Source: Sporofaciens musculi (GTDB taxonomy: Bacteria; Bacillota; Clostridia; Lachnospirales; Lachnospiraceae). From it: a DNA stretch of 64,000 nt. Below the pieces are notes generated by a model. The model was not told where the DNA came from, did no database searches, and saw only the letters and a list, made by a program, of their open reading frames with translations. This document shows, piece by piece, positions 41,552 through 49,911 of this stretch; the stretch's first letter is position 1; the number at the start of each line of letters is the position of its first letter. Made by a program: the position numbers and the translations under genes. Location: positions 5,022,501 to 5,086,500 of the forward strand of contig NZ_WUQX01000001.1 of the NCBI RefSeq assembly GCF_009830285.1. Reading direction: 5' to 3'.

Positions 41552-44141
41552 GTAAAACATCTCCTTTGCTTTTTCACTTGATAGTATAGGTTGTTCAACT
41601 TTTCCTGTCCACACTTATATACTAACACCACAAGCACCAATACAAGATTCTCATACTTATCACTGCCGCCAATGCTTTTTGGCTTTTTGTGATGACAGTG
41701 AATTTCTGATATACACTGAAATTCCTTTCCGGTTACTGCACACTTTCCCCATTGTGCGGAGAAAAGTGAGATACGGTTGTCCGCATATTCCGTACTGCGG
41801 CTGTATGTAGGCGCCCGCATTAGCTGTAACAGTAAGAAAGTGTTTATCCGTAAATTATCATGGATTTCACTTCTGCCTGCCGCTGTATAAGCGCATACTT
41901 TCCGCCGCTGGCTCATTGGATTTTTACATTGAACATAGCTTATCGGATAAATCGGCTCTTTGGATTGTGCGATATATTTTAGCTGTTCCGATTTCCCATA
42001 TCTTTGGATTTCCATTTTTGTAAGGTCCCGGCCTTTTTCTTTTAGTCGGTGTGTTTTTCCAGATTTCAGCCTGTTTTTAAGGACAGTATTAACAGCCTTG
42101 CCAATATCACCGCAATCAATGCTGATGTCAGTAGCTAACTGGTAATAATTCTGGATTCCCATGACCATTGAGTTGAACAGCCGGACTTCTCCGGCTTCCC
42201 CTCGGCCTTTTCTTGGAAATTTAATATTCCCGACCTGCTTTGTCAGATTGGCCTTGACCTTTTTGTATGCTTTGTCACACATATGTGATTGAACGACGTA
42301 CTTTTTCCCCTTTTTGCGTAACCTGATTTTGAAACCGAGAAATTCGGAATAGCTTCGTCTGGTATCAACAACTCTCGTTTTCTCTGGCGAAACATCAAGA
42401 CGTAAGCGTTCTTTCAGCCAATGCGTTACTGCAATCAGCGTCCGGTCTGCCTGCTCTTTTGTCCTGCAAAGAATCCGAAAATCATCTGCATACCTGACGA
42501 TATACATTTCTTTCAGACCCGTGTTCCGCATTGCCCGATACGCATGGCTTTGTATCGGACAGCCCGCCGCATTTTCTCTGTGAGAATAGTTTTCCGTTAC
42601 CGGATTGCACTGCCACTGGCTTTCTATCCAATGGTCAAGTTCATTCAGAACCACATTTGCCAGCAGAGGGGAAATAATGCCGCCCTGCGGCGTTCCCTTG
42701 GTTGGGTGTTCTGTGTGGCCGTCCGGCATGAGGATTGGTGCTTTGAGAATCCTGCGGATTACATAGAGCAGTTCTTTATCCCGGATATTCAGCGACCATA
42801 ACTGTTTTATCAGCTTTGAGTGGTCTACATTGTCAAAGAAGCCTTTAATGTCAAACTCTACAACATAGTAAAGTCCTGACCTCTGCATAAGCCTGTAGAT
42901 TGCGGCTATCGCATTTTCAACCGACCGGTTCGGGCGGAATCCATAGCTGTTATTGCTGAATCTGGCTTCGCAGACAGGCTCCATGACCTGCTTGATACAC
43001 TGCTGAATCAGTCTATCCCAGATACAAGGGATTCCCAGTGGTCTGGTACTCCCATTGGGCTTTGGGATTTCTTTGCGTCTCACGCTTCTTGGGGTGTAGC
43101 CGTTTTTACCTCCCTTTACGATTTTACATACCCTCGCTGTCACTTCATCAGCGGTAAGTTTACCAACATCAGAAATTTTCAGCTTGTCCGTTCCTGGCGT
43201 AAAACTCCCGGTATTAGATTTGATATTCCGATAGGCCAGCAGGATATTTTCTCTCGAAAGTATCACTTCCATCAGACCGTCAAAGATTTCTCCGGCCTGA
43301 CTTCTGGCATACAGTTCATCAAAGGTAGTCTGCATATCGTAGTATTCGGCGTGGCGGAGATATTCCACGCATTTGGTTTTTGCTTTCTTCTCATTTGGCA
43401 TCAGGCATCACTCTCCTTTATGGCGGGTGACTTCTTTTTGTCATACTCGCAATCCTAATTGCGACTAAGCGCTAAGTTGCCTGTCTGACTGACTTGAGGC
43501 CATCCCTCCGTTTTCCTCTTTTTCGCAGAAAACATCATCGGTTCGACCTCTGCTTTTCAGCAGTAGTGCAGCAGCTTATATGATTCGCCTGCTTACTTCC
43601 CAATGATAGAAGCCTACTGCCTTTCCTCGTTCCAACAATCCTATCTTTACATATACCTTTAGGTCTCCGCTTTAAGCCTGTCAGCTTGAACACGCCTGTA
43701 ACGTGCTATGGTGTTTCATAACATCAATTTTTACTCCACCACACTGACTAGCGATTAACGCTACCGGCACATTTCTATGCCGTCATGGTATAGACCCTTA
43801 CATTCGCGGTTTTCGTCAGTCATATTTCAAACATTCTGACCTTGGGTATTTTGTAGACCTCCGGCCTATAGGCAGCACCGTCCACCTCTGGACAGCTTTC
43901 GTGGGGCTGGTAATTATCCAGCAATCCATACGGCTGCTCTCAGCCGACTTCACCGAGCTTCTGACAGGTCAGTTTTCATTTTCACCCGCCAGTCGGAGTA
44001 TTAAGGGGGCGTTTCAGGGCGTTACCCCGTCATTCCACCTCTCGGATTGTTAGTTCTCCTAACATTTGAAATTTTCGTTCTTTTGTTAGTGCCTGATTTT
44101 GTCCTTCAACTACGAAGGCTTTGTTCAGGAACGAGTCGCAC

Positions 44142-45087
44142 TGATATCCATATCGTACCCTGCGCGAACTGCTTTCTTTTGTTCCTCGATCTTCATCTTG
44201 TCAATATCCGTCAGCTTGCGTTTGATGGTCTTGATCGCCGCGCTCTGGTCTATAGACTGGATATGCAGCGTCACCACCATGCCATTCTCCAGGTCAAGGA
44301 AATCCGCCAGCATACGGTCGGTCAGTTCCGGCGCTAAAATCTGGATAAAAGAAGCTGCCCCGTAAGTCCGTCCCACCTTAAAATACTGCCCATTCTGGAA
44401 GGTGAAGCTGTCCGGCGCAATAAAATCTTTACTGGAAAGCCCCGTCTGCCAGATCGCATCCCACGAAAAGTGAAATTTCCTCTCCCCGGCCGGGTGGAAC
44501 ATCTGGTGCAGGATAGAAAGACGCTCATAGCCATCCAAAGTTTTCGCCTTTACCCCAAGCACTTTAAAGTTCGCCATAATATCAGCTTCGATCCGCTCCA
44601 GCCGCGTCTTTGCGGCTTTCAGGTTCTCAGCTTCCACACCGAAGGTGATATATTTTGTCTTTGTCAGCCCGTTGTTGCCCCGTGAAAGCTGTCCCCGCAG
44701 CATCCCGACGTATTCACGCCTGATCTGGTTAAACTTATCCTCCTGCTCTGGTATGTCGATAGACTTCCTGAAACGCTCCATATCCGCCCTCTGGTTCAAA
44801 AAGGAAAGCTGGAAACGGATGGAGGAATCAAAATAGTTGAGGAAATCGCACCAGTTCTCAAAAATAATGTTCTTATCCTCGTTCTGGGCAAGCTGGTAGT
44901 TGATGTCAAAAAACTCCACCTGCTTTGTAAAGTAATGCCCGTCCACATCACAGATGCCGTCCCGGTGCATCTCCCGGTAAGGAATCGTCTCCTGCGCGGA
45001 TTTCGGGATTTTCCCATCCCGCTTTGCTTTCTTCACAGCGGCGGCAAGCCTCTTTTTTTCCTGCTTTGTAAGTTTCGCCTCCGGCAT
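44142..45087 (-). CDS. virB4: VirB4-like conjugation ATPase, 5' exon (first part)
   Basis: The N-terminal 315 codons of VirB4. Recognisable stretches are KSAQETIPYREMHRDGICDV, QLAQNEDKNIIFENWCDFLN and FLDLENGMVVTLHIQ. The exon ends at AVRAGYDMDI, where the intron begins (44141). Without splicing the frame stops 14 bases further on. I chose ATG 45087 (MPEAKLTKQE), just after the PrgI-like stop, which has GGAGG 18 bases upstream; the open frame extends further but only into the previous gene. Confidence 0.88.
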
Positions 45088-45112
45088 GAGCCTTATCGCC
45101 TTTAAATCCTCC

Positions 45113-45535
45113 TTATCCTTTTTGTACTGGTTTTTTGCGGCCTGCAGGTTTCTTTCCTGCCTTGCCTGTTTCTTTGTTTTCAATCTGCTCTGCCTCCTTA
45201 TCAAAATCCGCCTGCCGCATAAGCGCGGCATAGCCATTGTCTGTACGGTAGGGCCTTGCCGGTGGCCGCATGAAAGAAACGCTGATAAAATTTTTCAGCA
45301 CTTTTTCAAGCGGCTGCCCGTCCTTCTCATATATCCCAAATGCAAAAAAGGGAAGCATCAGGCCAATCATCAGAAGGGCGGCTGATTCATTCCCTATGCT
45401 GCCACGGGTAAAGAGATATGCGGGGATTCCCACAAGGCCGCCCAGCCCGAAGGTGACAAGCTGCCGTTTTGTCAGGTTGAACGCCACCTTTGTCTTTACT
45501 TTTGTCAAATCCTTTGGCACAGGCACAAAAGGCAT
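45113..45535 (-). CDS. PrgI-like conjugation membrane protein
   Basis: A 140-residue membrane protein with the N-terminal signature VPVPKDLTKVKTKVAFNLT, two membrane helices (about 28-45 and 50-70; RQLVTFGLGGLVGIPAYLF, SAALLMIGLMLPFFAFGIY), then EKDGQPLEKVLKNFI and RPYRTDN. A basic C-terminus follows. It belongs to the PrgI family, the small VirB3-like partner always placed before VirB4 in Gram-positive conjugation modules. The stop lies 25 bases before the virB4 start. Confidence 0.9.
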   Translation of the reverse strand: MPFVPVPKDLTKVKTKVAFNLTKRQLVTFGLGGLVGIPAYLFTRGSIGNESAALLMIGLMLPFFAFGIYEKDGQPLEKVLKNFISVSFMRPPARPYRTDNGYAALMRQADFDKEAEQIENKETGKAGKKPAGRKKPVQKG

Positions 45536-45536
45536 C

Positions 45537-46040
45537 TTACCTCACCTCCCTGTCATTTGTTTTTGCAGCGGGCTTTCCGGCCGGGACAGACTGCATAGCA
45601 AGCTGCCCCCTGATCGACGGCTTTTCAGGCTGTGCCTTTGCCGCCTCCCTCTCACGCCGCATCAGGCTGATAAACCCGTCCAGCACAGCCGGATGGCTCC
45701 CCACCTTAAAATCCTGCCCAAAGTCATAGCCGTGCGGATTGATTCCCGGAATGTCGAAACTGCCTGCCCACTCCTTGTTGCTATGGGAAAACCGCCCGTC
45801 ATACTCCAGATGCCGGACAGTGTTTGCCAGCACCCAATCCATACGGTCAGGGCCGTATTCCTCCATGACTGTGTTCAGGCACTCTTTTTTCAGGTGCATC
45901 CCGTCAAAATTCTCCCGGATCGCCGTCTCGATTGCCTTTTTACAGGCGATATTCAGCTTATGTGATTCCCTGAAAAGGGCTGTTTCTCCCACGGCCCTTG
46001 CTTCCTCCGGGGAGCGTTTATAAACCTGCGGATATTCCAC
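45537..46040 (-). CDS. DUF3849 protein with C-terminal KPSIRGQL motif
   Basis: A 167-residue protein starting at GTG 46040 (GGAGGGAAAG upstream). Residues 1-125 match the DUF3849 pattern: PQVYKRSPEEARAVGETALF, RESHKLNIACKKAIETAI, DRMDWVLANTVRHLEYDGRF, SNKEWAGSFDIP. The tail carries KPSIRGQL 28 residues from the end. DUF3849 also appears as a domain in giant ICE proteins; its role is unknown. It ends one base before the PrgI-like gene. Confidence 0.8.
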   Translation of the reverse strand: MEYPQVYKRSPEEARAVGETALFRESHKLNIACKKAIETAIRENFDGMHLKKECLNTVMEEYGPDRMDWVLANTVRHLEYDGRFSHSNKEWAGSFDIPGINPHGYDFGQDFKVGSHPAVLDGFISLMRREREAAKAQPEKPSIRGQLAMQSVPAGKPAAKTNDREVR

Positions 46041-46094
46041 TTTCTTTCCCTCCTTCCGTTTTCATTTTCCATGCAGGGCACAAAGGGCGGCACA

Positions 46095-46715
46095 TCAGCG
46101 CGCACCCTTATCTGCCGTCCTCTGGCCTTCCGGTGCCGGGCGCGCCGCTGCCTCCTTTGCGGCACTCTGCAACGCCCCGCGCAGGGACGGCTTCTCTACC
46201 GCTTTCTCATATTCCCCTTTGACAGCCGCGTCCAGCGCTTTCCGCATCTCCGCCGTTGTGGGGCAGCAAATGTCATGGTACTTCCCGTCGCCGCCCTTGC
46301 TGCTGGGCATGGCAACGAATTTTCCCTTTTCACTGTTCATGACACGGATTCCATTGACGGCAAAACAGCCGCCGATCGTTGCACTTGCAAAAGCAAGCAG
46401 GTTCCCCGATTCTTTCTGCACAGGATAGACTTTTACGCTGATCTCCATTGTGTTATTCTGTTGTTCCATTTTGGCCTCCTTTTGATGATCCATTTCTAAG
46501 GGCATAAGCGCCCCGTTTTCGTAACTGTAGCCTGCTTTCCTGACCGCATCCAGCGTATCAGCCGATACGCGCCCATTTAGTGTAAGGTCGGTATCTATTG
46601 CAAACAGAAGCATATCTTTCTCATTAAATTCCTCCGGCAGCTTGCCGTTCCATGTGCGGCGCATCTGCCCGGTTTCATCCATCCGGTATCTGGCAGGCAT
46701 CCTTTTTTCTTCCAT
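46095..46715 (-). CDS. SpoVG-domain protein with C-terminal KPSLRGAL motif
   Basis: A 206-residue two-part protein. The N-terminal ~75 residues (MLLFAIDTDLTLNGRVSADT, VRKAGYSYENG) form a small ICE domain. Residues ~88-165 are SpoVG-like (MEISVKVYPVQKESGNLLAF, NGIRVMNSEKGKFVAMPS). SpoVG is a nucleic-acid-binding regulator in Gram-positive bacteria. The fusion, within a conjugation operon, suggests an RNA- or DNA-binding role in transfer. KPSLRGAL lies 32 residues from the end with a basic tail. ATG 46715 follows GGGGGACGG. Confidence 0.75.
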   Translation of the reverse strand: MEEKRMPARYRMDETGQMRRTWNGKLPEEFNEKDMLLFAIDTDLTLNGRVSADTLDAVRKAGYSYENGALMPLEMDHQKEAKMEQQNNTMEISVKVYPVQKESGNLLAFASATIGGCFAVNGIRVMNSEKGKFVAMPSSKGGDGKYHDICCPTTAEMRKALDAAVKGEYEKAVEKPSLRGALQSAAKEAAARPAPEGQRTADKGAR

Positions 46716-46726
46716 ATCCGTCCCCC

Positions 46727-47596
46727 TTAATGTGCATTAAAGATTGAGCGCGAGATTGAACTTGTCTTAAAAAGTGAAAAACATAAGAGCAACGTATACC
46801 CGGCACACTTCCAGATAGCCCCGTGGATGTTCGCCGCATTTCCGATATTTGACACAAGGACGGAATAGACTGCTATGCACACCATGATGAAAAAGCCCTG
46901 CAATCCAAGCGCCACAAGCCCGCGCAGGTAGTTGTTCCCCATCTGTCCCCATTCCCTATTGGTCATGGTGGCAAAAGGGATTGCACCCACGGAACAGTAA
47001 ATATAGATTTCCACCATGCGCCCCACCAGTACCAGCATGACGCAGACAGACAATATCGGGGTAGTAATCCGTATCAGAACGGTTTCCACTAAAAGCCCGA
47101 ACAGTTCCCCGTTTCCCATTGTCTCAAGCTGCGACGTCAGGCTCCCCATGACGGCATCAAACTGGATGTTCGTATTCCCGGTAATCACCCCGGCACTCTG
47201 GCGCACCACATTCTGCGACAGTTCAAAGATCGCCATTGTGATGTCAAAAGTGTGCGTGACAAGGTAGGTAGCAACAAATACCTTGAAAATCCATTTGAAA
47301 ATATTGAAAGTGTCAAAATCGTGCATGTTGTTCTTCTCGGTAATCATACTGATTAGCTCATAGCACAGGACGAATGTTAAAATAATTCCGGCTATGGGGA
47401 CGATCACGTTATCCGACAGGGAGCGGATCATGGAAAACACCCCGGCATTCCAGTCCTGGGGTGTTTTTCCTACGTCCGCCGCCACGTCCCCGACCGCTTC
47501 ATTTACCTGGTCGAACAGCCCGGAAAGGTTCCCTGTGATGCACTCAATCAGGAACTCTTTTATCCACTGCCCGATCTGGTCGAGGATATTCAGCAT
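46727..47596 (-). CDS. VirB6/TrbL-like channel protein
   Basis: A 289-residue polytopic membrane protein. Six or so hydrophobic helices are seen: near 62-85 (VIVPIAGIILTFVLCYELI), 105-125, 180-210 (ITTPILSVCVMLVLVGRMVE), 215-230, 240-265 (FFIMVCIAVYSVLVS) and 270-285. The segment WGQMGNNYLRGLVALGLQGF is typical of ICE VirB6/TrbL proteins, which form the inner part of the type IV secretion channel. It lies directly downstream of the Maff2 gene, as in related ICEs. Confidence 0.85.
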   Translation of the reverse strand: MLNILDQIGQWIKEFLIECITGNLSGLFDQVNEAVGDVAADVGKTPQDWNAGVFSMIRSLSDNVIVPIAGIILTFVLCYELISMITEKNNMHDFDTFNIFKWIFKVFVATYLVTHTFDITMAIFELSQNVVRQSAGVITGNTNIQFDAVMGSLTSQLETMGNGELFGLLVETVLIRITTPILSVCVMLVLVGRMVEIYIYCSVGAIPFATMTNREWGQMGNNYLRGLVALGLQGFFIMVCIAVYSVLVSNIGNAANIHGAIWKCAGYTLLLCFSLFKTSSISRSIFNAH

Positions 47597-47611
47597 AGGC
47601 TCTCACCTGCC

Positions 47612-47682
47612 TTAACCAAACAGGTTCGCCAGCAGGGGGATAAGCTGCATACCGATCAGCGCAACGCCGCCGCCCGCCATGA
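47612..47682 (-). pseudogene. Maff2-family gene, 3' fragment
   Basis: The last 22 codons read MAGGGVALIGMQLIPLLANLFG, the C-terminus of the small Maff2 membrane protein. The matching 5' part lies 12.6 kb away (60260-60418). The passenger element entered within the codons for KQ(L/V)MA. Confidence 0.85.
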
Positions 47683-47686
47683 GCTG
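47676..47686. other. Left attachment site of the passenger element
   Basis: gccatgagctg here and gccatgacctg at 60267-60277 share 10 of 11 bases and mark the two breaks in the Maff2 gene. Large serine recombinases leave such short imperfect core repeats. Confidence 0.7.
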
Positions 47687-47789
47687 TGTTATCCCCAATT
47701 AGTAGGAACAATACAGCTTTCTGGCGGGCGGCGGCACGTCAAGAAATATATATGGAGTTTTTAAAGAACCTCCCCGGAGCGGGGAGCGG

Positions 47790-49454
47790 TCAGCCTGTGA
47801 CCTGCTCCACTTCCGGTATGGGTTTGAGATTAAAATGAATTTCGATGGAAATGTGTCTTGTCTTGTCGCTGTCTATGGTTTCATGGACAACGATTTCTTT
47901 CATCAGGCGGTTCAGGATGGAAGCGTCCAGCACGGTGATGTCCCGGTATTCCTGTATGGATTCCACCCACTGCCTTGCGTCCACGGCAAGCCGGATTTCA
48001 TCGGCAAGGCGTTTCCGGCCTTCCTCAACCTTGGCTTTTAATTCCGCCTGTTCCTTCTGTGTCTTTTCCAGCAGGAGATTGAAGTTTGCTTCTGTGATTC
48101 GTCCGGCTACCATGTCCTCATAGAGCCGAAGCACCATTTTTTCCAGCATTTCAATCCGTTCTTCGTCTTTGGCAAGGGTGCGCTCCATCGCTTCCCGCTG
48201 GTCTTTCTGCCTGGCATGGCAGGTATCGGTCAGCCGTCCGGCTACTGCTTCACTGTCTGTCAGGGCAGCGGCGGCGCACTCCCGGATTTTGTTCAGCACA
48301 AGAGAATAGAGCGTGTCAAATTCAACCCGGTGCTGTGTGCAGTGCTGCTTCCCATAGGCATTATAGGTCTTGCAGGAGAAAATACGCTTCGGGAACTTCT
48401 CATGCGTGGTGCGGATGGTGAGAGCCTTTCCGCACTCCCCGCATTTTATCAGCCCTGCAAAGAGGTTGATTTCCCCGGATTTGCCCGGTCGCTGGCGGGA
48501 TTTCAGTTTTTCCTGCACAATCGCAAAGTCCTTTTTGTCCACCAGCGGCTCATGCGTCCCCTCCACCACAATCCAGTCCTCCGGCTTCTTATCCCGGATA
48601 GTGCCGATTTTAAAGCGGTACTCGGTCTTTTGGGAAGCGATTGCGCCGGTGTAGACGGGGTTCATCAGGATTTCCTTAATCACGGAGAAGTCCCAGACGT
48701 ACCGCCCGTTTTCCGGGTCTTTCTTTTCCCATTTGGTGCGGATGTTCCGGTGTCCCCGCTTCCGGTTCCACCATGTGGGGCAGGGGATTTTTTGCTGCTC
48801 CAGCCTGCGCCGGATGTAGTTGGGGCCTCTCCCTTCCAATGCCCACCCAAAAATCTGCCGGACAGCGGGGGCGGTTTCCCCGTCAATGAGAAGGTGATTC
48901 TTGTCCTCCGGGTCTTTCTTGTAGCCAAATGGGGCGATACAGCCGGTGAACTGCCCTTTCTGCGCCTTTAGCACATAGGAAGAATGGACTTTCTTGGAAA
49001 TATCCTTGCTGTACATCTCGTTCAGGATATTTTTAAAGGGCGCAATGTCGTTGTTGTCCCGCATGGTGTCGATGCCGTCATTCATGGCGATATAGCGCAC
49101 GCCGTTCCTTGGGAAGAAATCCTCGATAAGCTGCCCGGTCTGCAAGTAGTTCCGTCCTAACCTCGATAAATCCTTTGTAATGACAAGGTTTACCTGTTTC
49201 CGCTCAATGGCTTTCAACATCCGTTTCAGGTCGGGGCGTTCCATGTTCAAGCCGGTAAAGCCATCGTCCTGATAGACTGCCGTAACCTCCCATCCCTGCT
49301 TCTGGCAGAACTTTTCCAGCATATCCCGCTGGTTCTCGATGCTGGCACTCGTCCCGTCAAGGTCGTCGTCCTTGGACAGCCTGCAATAGATAGCCGCCCG
49401 GAAGCTCCCGGCAAGAAGTGTGTCCATCCCTGCATATTCAAAAGTGTTCATCAT
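47790..49454 (-). CDS. Large serine recombinase (TnpX-like)
   Basis: A 554-residue site-specific recombinase. The resolvase domain holds the nucleophile Ser in AIYCRLSKDDD near residue 27 and the partner residues in LVITKDLSRLGRNY near 95. The recombinase domain (about 180-300; FGYKKDPEDKNHLLIDG, NPVYTGAIASQKTEYRF) is followed by a zinc ribbon (CGECGKAL...FSCKTYN...HC near 350-385) and a coiled coil (about 420-500). It probably excises and inserts this element at its ends without host factors. It lies about 100 bases from the left end. Confidence 0.92.
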   Translation of the reverse strand: MMNTFEYAGMDTLLAGSFRAAIYCRLSKDDDLDGTSASIENQRDMLEKFCQKQGWEVTAVYQDDGFTGLNMERPDLKRMLKAIERKQVNLVITKDLSRLGRNYLQTGQLIEDFFPRNGVRYIAMNDGIDTMRDNNDIAPFKNILNEMYSKDISKKVHSSYVLKAQKGQFTGCIAPFGYKKDPEDKNHLLIDGETAPAVRQIFGWALEGRGPNYIRRRLEQQKIPCPTWWNRKRGHRNIRTKWEKKDPENGRYVWDFSVIKEILMNPVYTGAIASQKTEYRFKIGTIRDKKPEDWIVVEGTHEPLVDKKDFAIVQEKLKSRQRPGKSGEINLFAGLIKCGECGKALTIRTTHEKFPKRIFSCKTYNAYGKQHCTQHRVEFDTLYSLVLNKIRECAAAALTDSEAVAGRLTDTCHARQKDQREAMERTLAKDEERIEMLEKMVLRLYEDMVAGRITEANFNLLLEKTQKEQAELKAKVEEGRKRLADEIRLAVDARQWVESIQEYRDITVLDASILNRLMKEIVVHETIDSDKTRHISIEIHFNLKPIPEVEQVTG

Positions 49455-49460
49455 AACCGT

Positions 49461-49658
49461 TTACCCGCACAATCCAGACGGAACACGGTCACATTGAACC
49501 TCGTCTTTATTATATCTCATTTCTTGTGTTTTAGCAAGATATTCTTTATCTATTTTTCTGCTGTGCTTCTGTGCGATAAGGCTCACGAAAACGTCCGTAG
49601 CGTCCAGCTCGCCGTCAAATACTGTGGTGACATGAATCTCTGTTTTATTTTTCGCCAT
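49461..49658 (-). CDS. Small protein next to the recombinase
   Basis: A 65-residue protein. ATG 49658 (MAKNKTEIHVTTVFDGELDA) has GGAGGACAA upstream. It ends six bases before the recombinase start, so the two are co-transcribed. The acidic DGELDATDVFVSLIAQK and basic tail recall the small proteins found beside TnpX-type recombinases, but no function is known. Confidence 0.65.
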   Translation of the reverse strand: MAKNKTEIHVTTVFDGELDATDVFVSLIAQKHSRKIDKEYLAKTQEMRYNKDEVQCDRVPSGLCG

Positions 49659-49704
49659 AGGCAGTTGTCCTCCATACATGAAAACAGCCAGACAGGGAAG
49701 GTCG

Positions 49705-49889
49705 GCAACGAAGTCCGGCAACGGGCTTCAAAAAACCTTGGAACGAATCCTTGTCTGGCAGTTGGGTTATTTTATACTTTTTCTTTTATTTTTCTGTTGC
49801 TTTGGTTGTTAAAGGGGAGAAAAGCCGATAGTTACGGGATTTTCCCCGGCAACCGGCCCGGCAACGGGATAGCAACGAAGTGTGCAACG
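49705..49889. repeat. Iteron-like gcaacg repeats
   Basis: gcaacg occurs at 49705, 49718, 49861, 49872 and 49884, with a variant gcaacc at 49849. Two clusters share the longer pattern gcaacgaagt..gcaacgggct (49705-49727 and 49872-49893). They fill the gap between the VapE gene and the small gene before the recombinase, and could be replication-initiator or recombinase binding sites. Confidence 0.45.
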
Positions 49890-49911
49890 GGCTGTCTTTT
49901 GCCGGATTTTT

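Larger units (their letters stand above)
40360..41631 (-). mobile_element. IS3-family insertion sequence in the intron gene
   Basis: The element is 1,272 bp and bounded by imperfect 37-bp terminal inverted repeats (40360-40396 and 41595-41631). The outer ends start TGG and the inner ends are AAAAGTTGAA on both sides. A direct repeat caa (40357-40359 and 41632-41634) is the target duplication. It encodes OrfA with a helix-turn-helix and leucine-zipper region and OrfB with a DDE integrase domain. Confidence 0.88.
40154..43401 (-). pseudogene. Group II intron reverse transcriptase/maturase, split by an IS
   Basis: The start is ATG 43401. Reverse transcriptase motifs are intact: GIPCIWDRLIQQ, YGFRPNRS, KGTPQGGIISPLLAN and the catalytic YADDF near residue 300. 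A maturase (X) domain and an HNH endonuclease end (CAVTGKEF...CHHKKPKSIGGSDKY) follow. The IS breaks the HNH region after NLVLVL. Removing the IS and one copy of the 3-bp duplication restores NLVLVLAPVHELIHAVG and the frame to TGA at 40154. The current frame instead runs into the IS and ends at 41443. Maturase function may survive if the X domain is enough for splicing; endonuclease-dependent mobility is probably lost. Confidence 0.88.
40063..44141 (-). mobile_element. Group II intron inserted in virB4, itself carrying an IS3 element
   Basis: The 5' end reads GTGCGACTCG (44141 downward), and the 3' end follows a clear domain V (40112-40146) and ends GCTAT at 40063. Joining the exons restores virB4 exactly: GATATGGATATCA + TCCCGTCC gives DMDIIPSD in frame. 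Bases 43402-44141 hold no gene and should fold as domains I-III. The intron is 4,079 bp including a 1,272-bp IS and a 3-bp duplication, so it was 2,804 bp before. The reverse transcriptase gene lies in domain IV on the same strand. Confidence 0.88.

Noticed and set aside
40370..41617. Placing the IS ends at the inner 18-bp repeats with an actt duplication
   Set aside because: The ends then differ by one base in spacing and the maturase frame is not restored; the 37-bp ends with caa restore it exactly.
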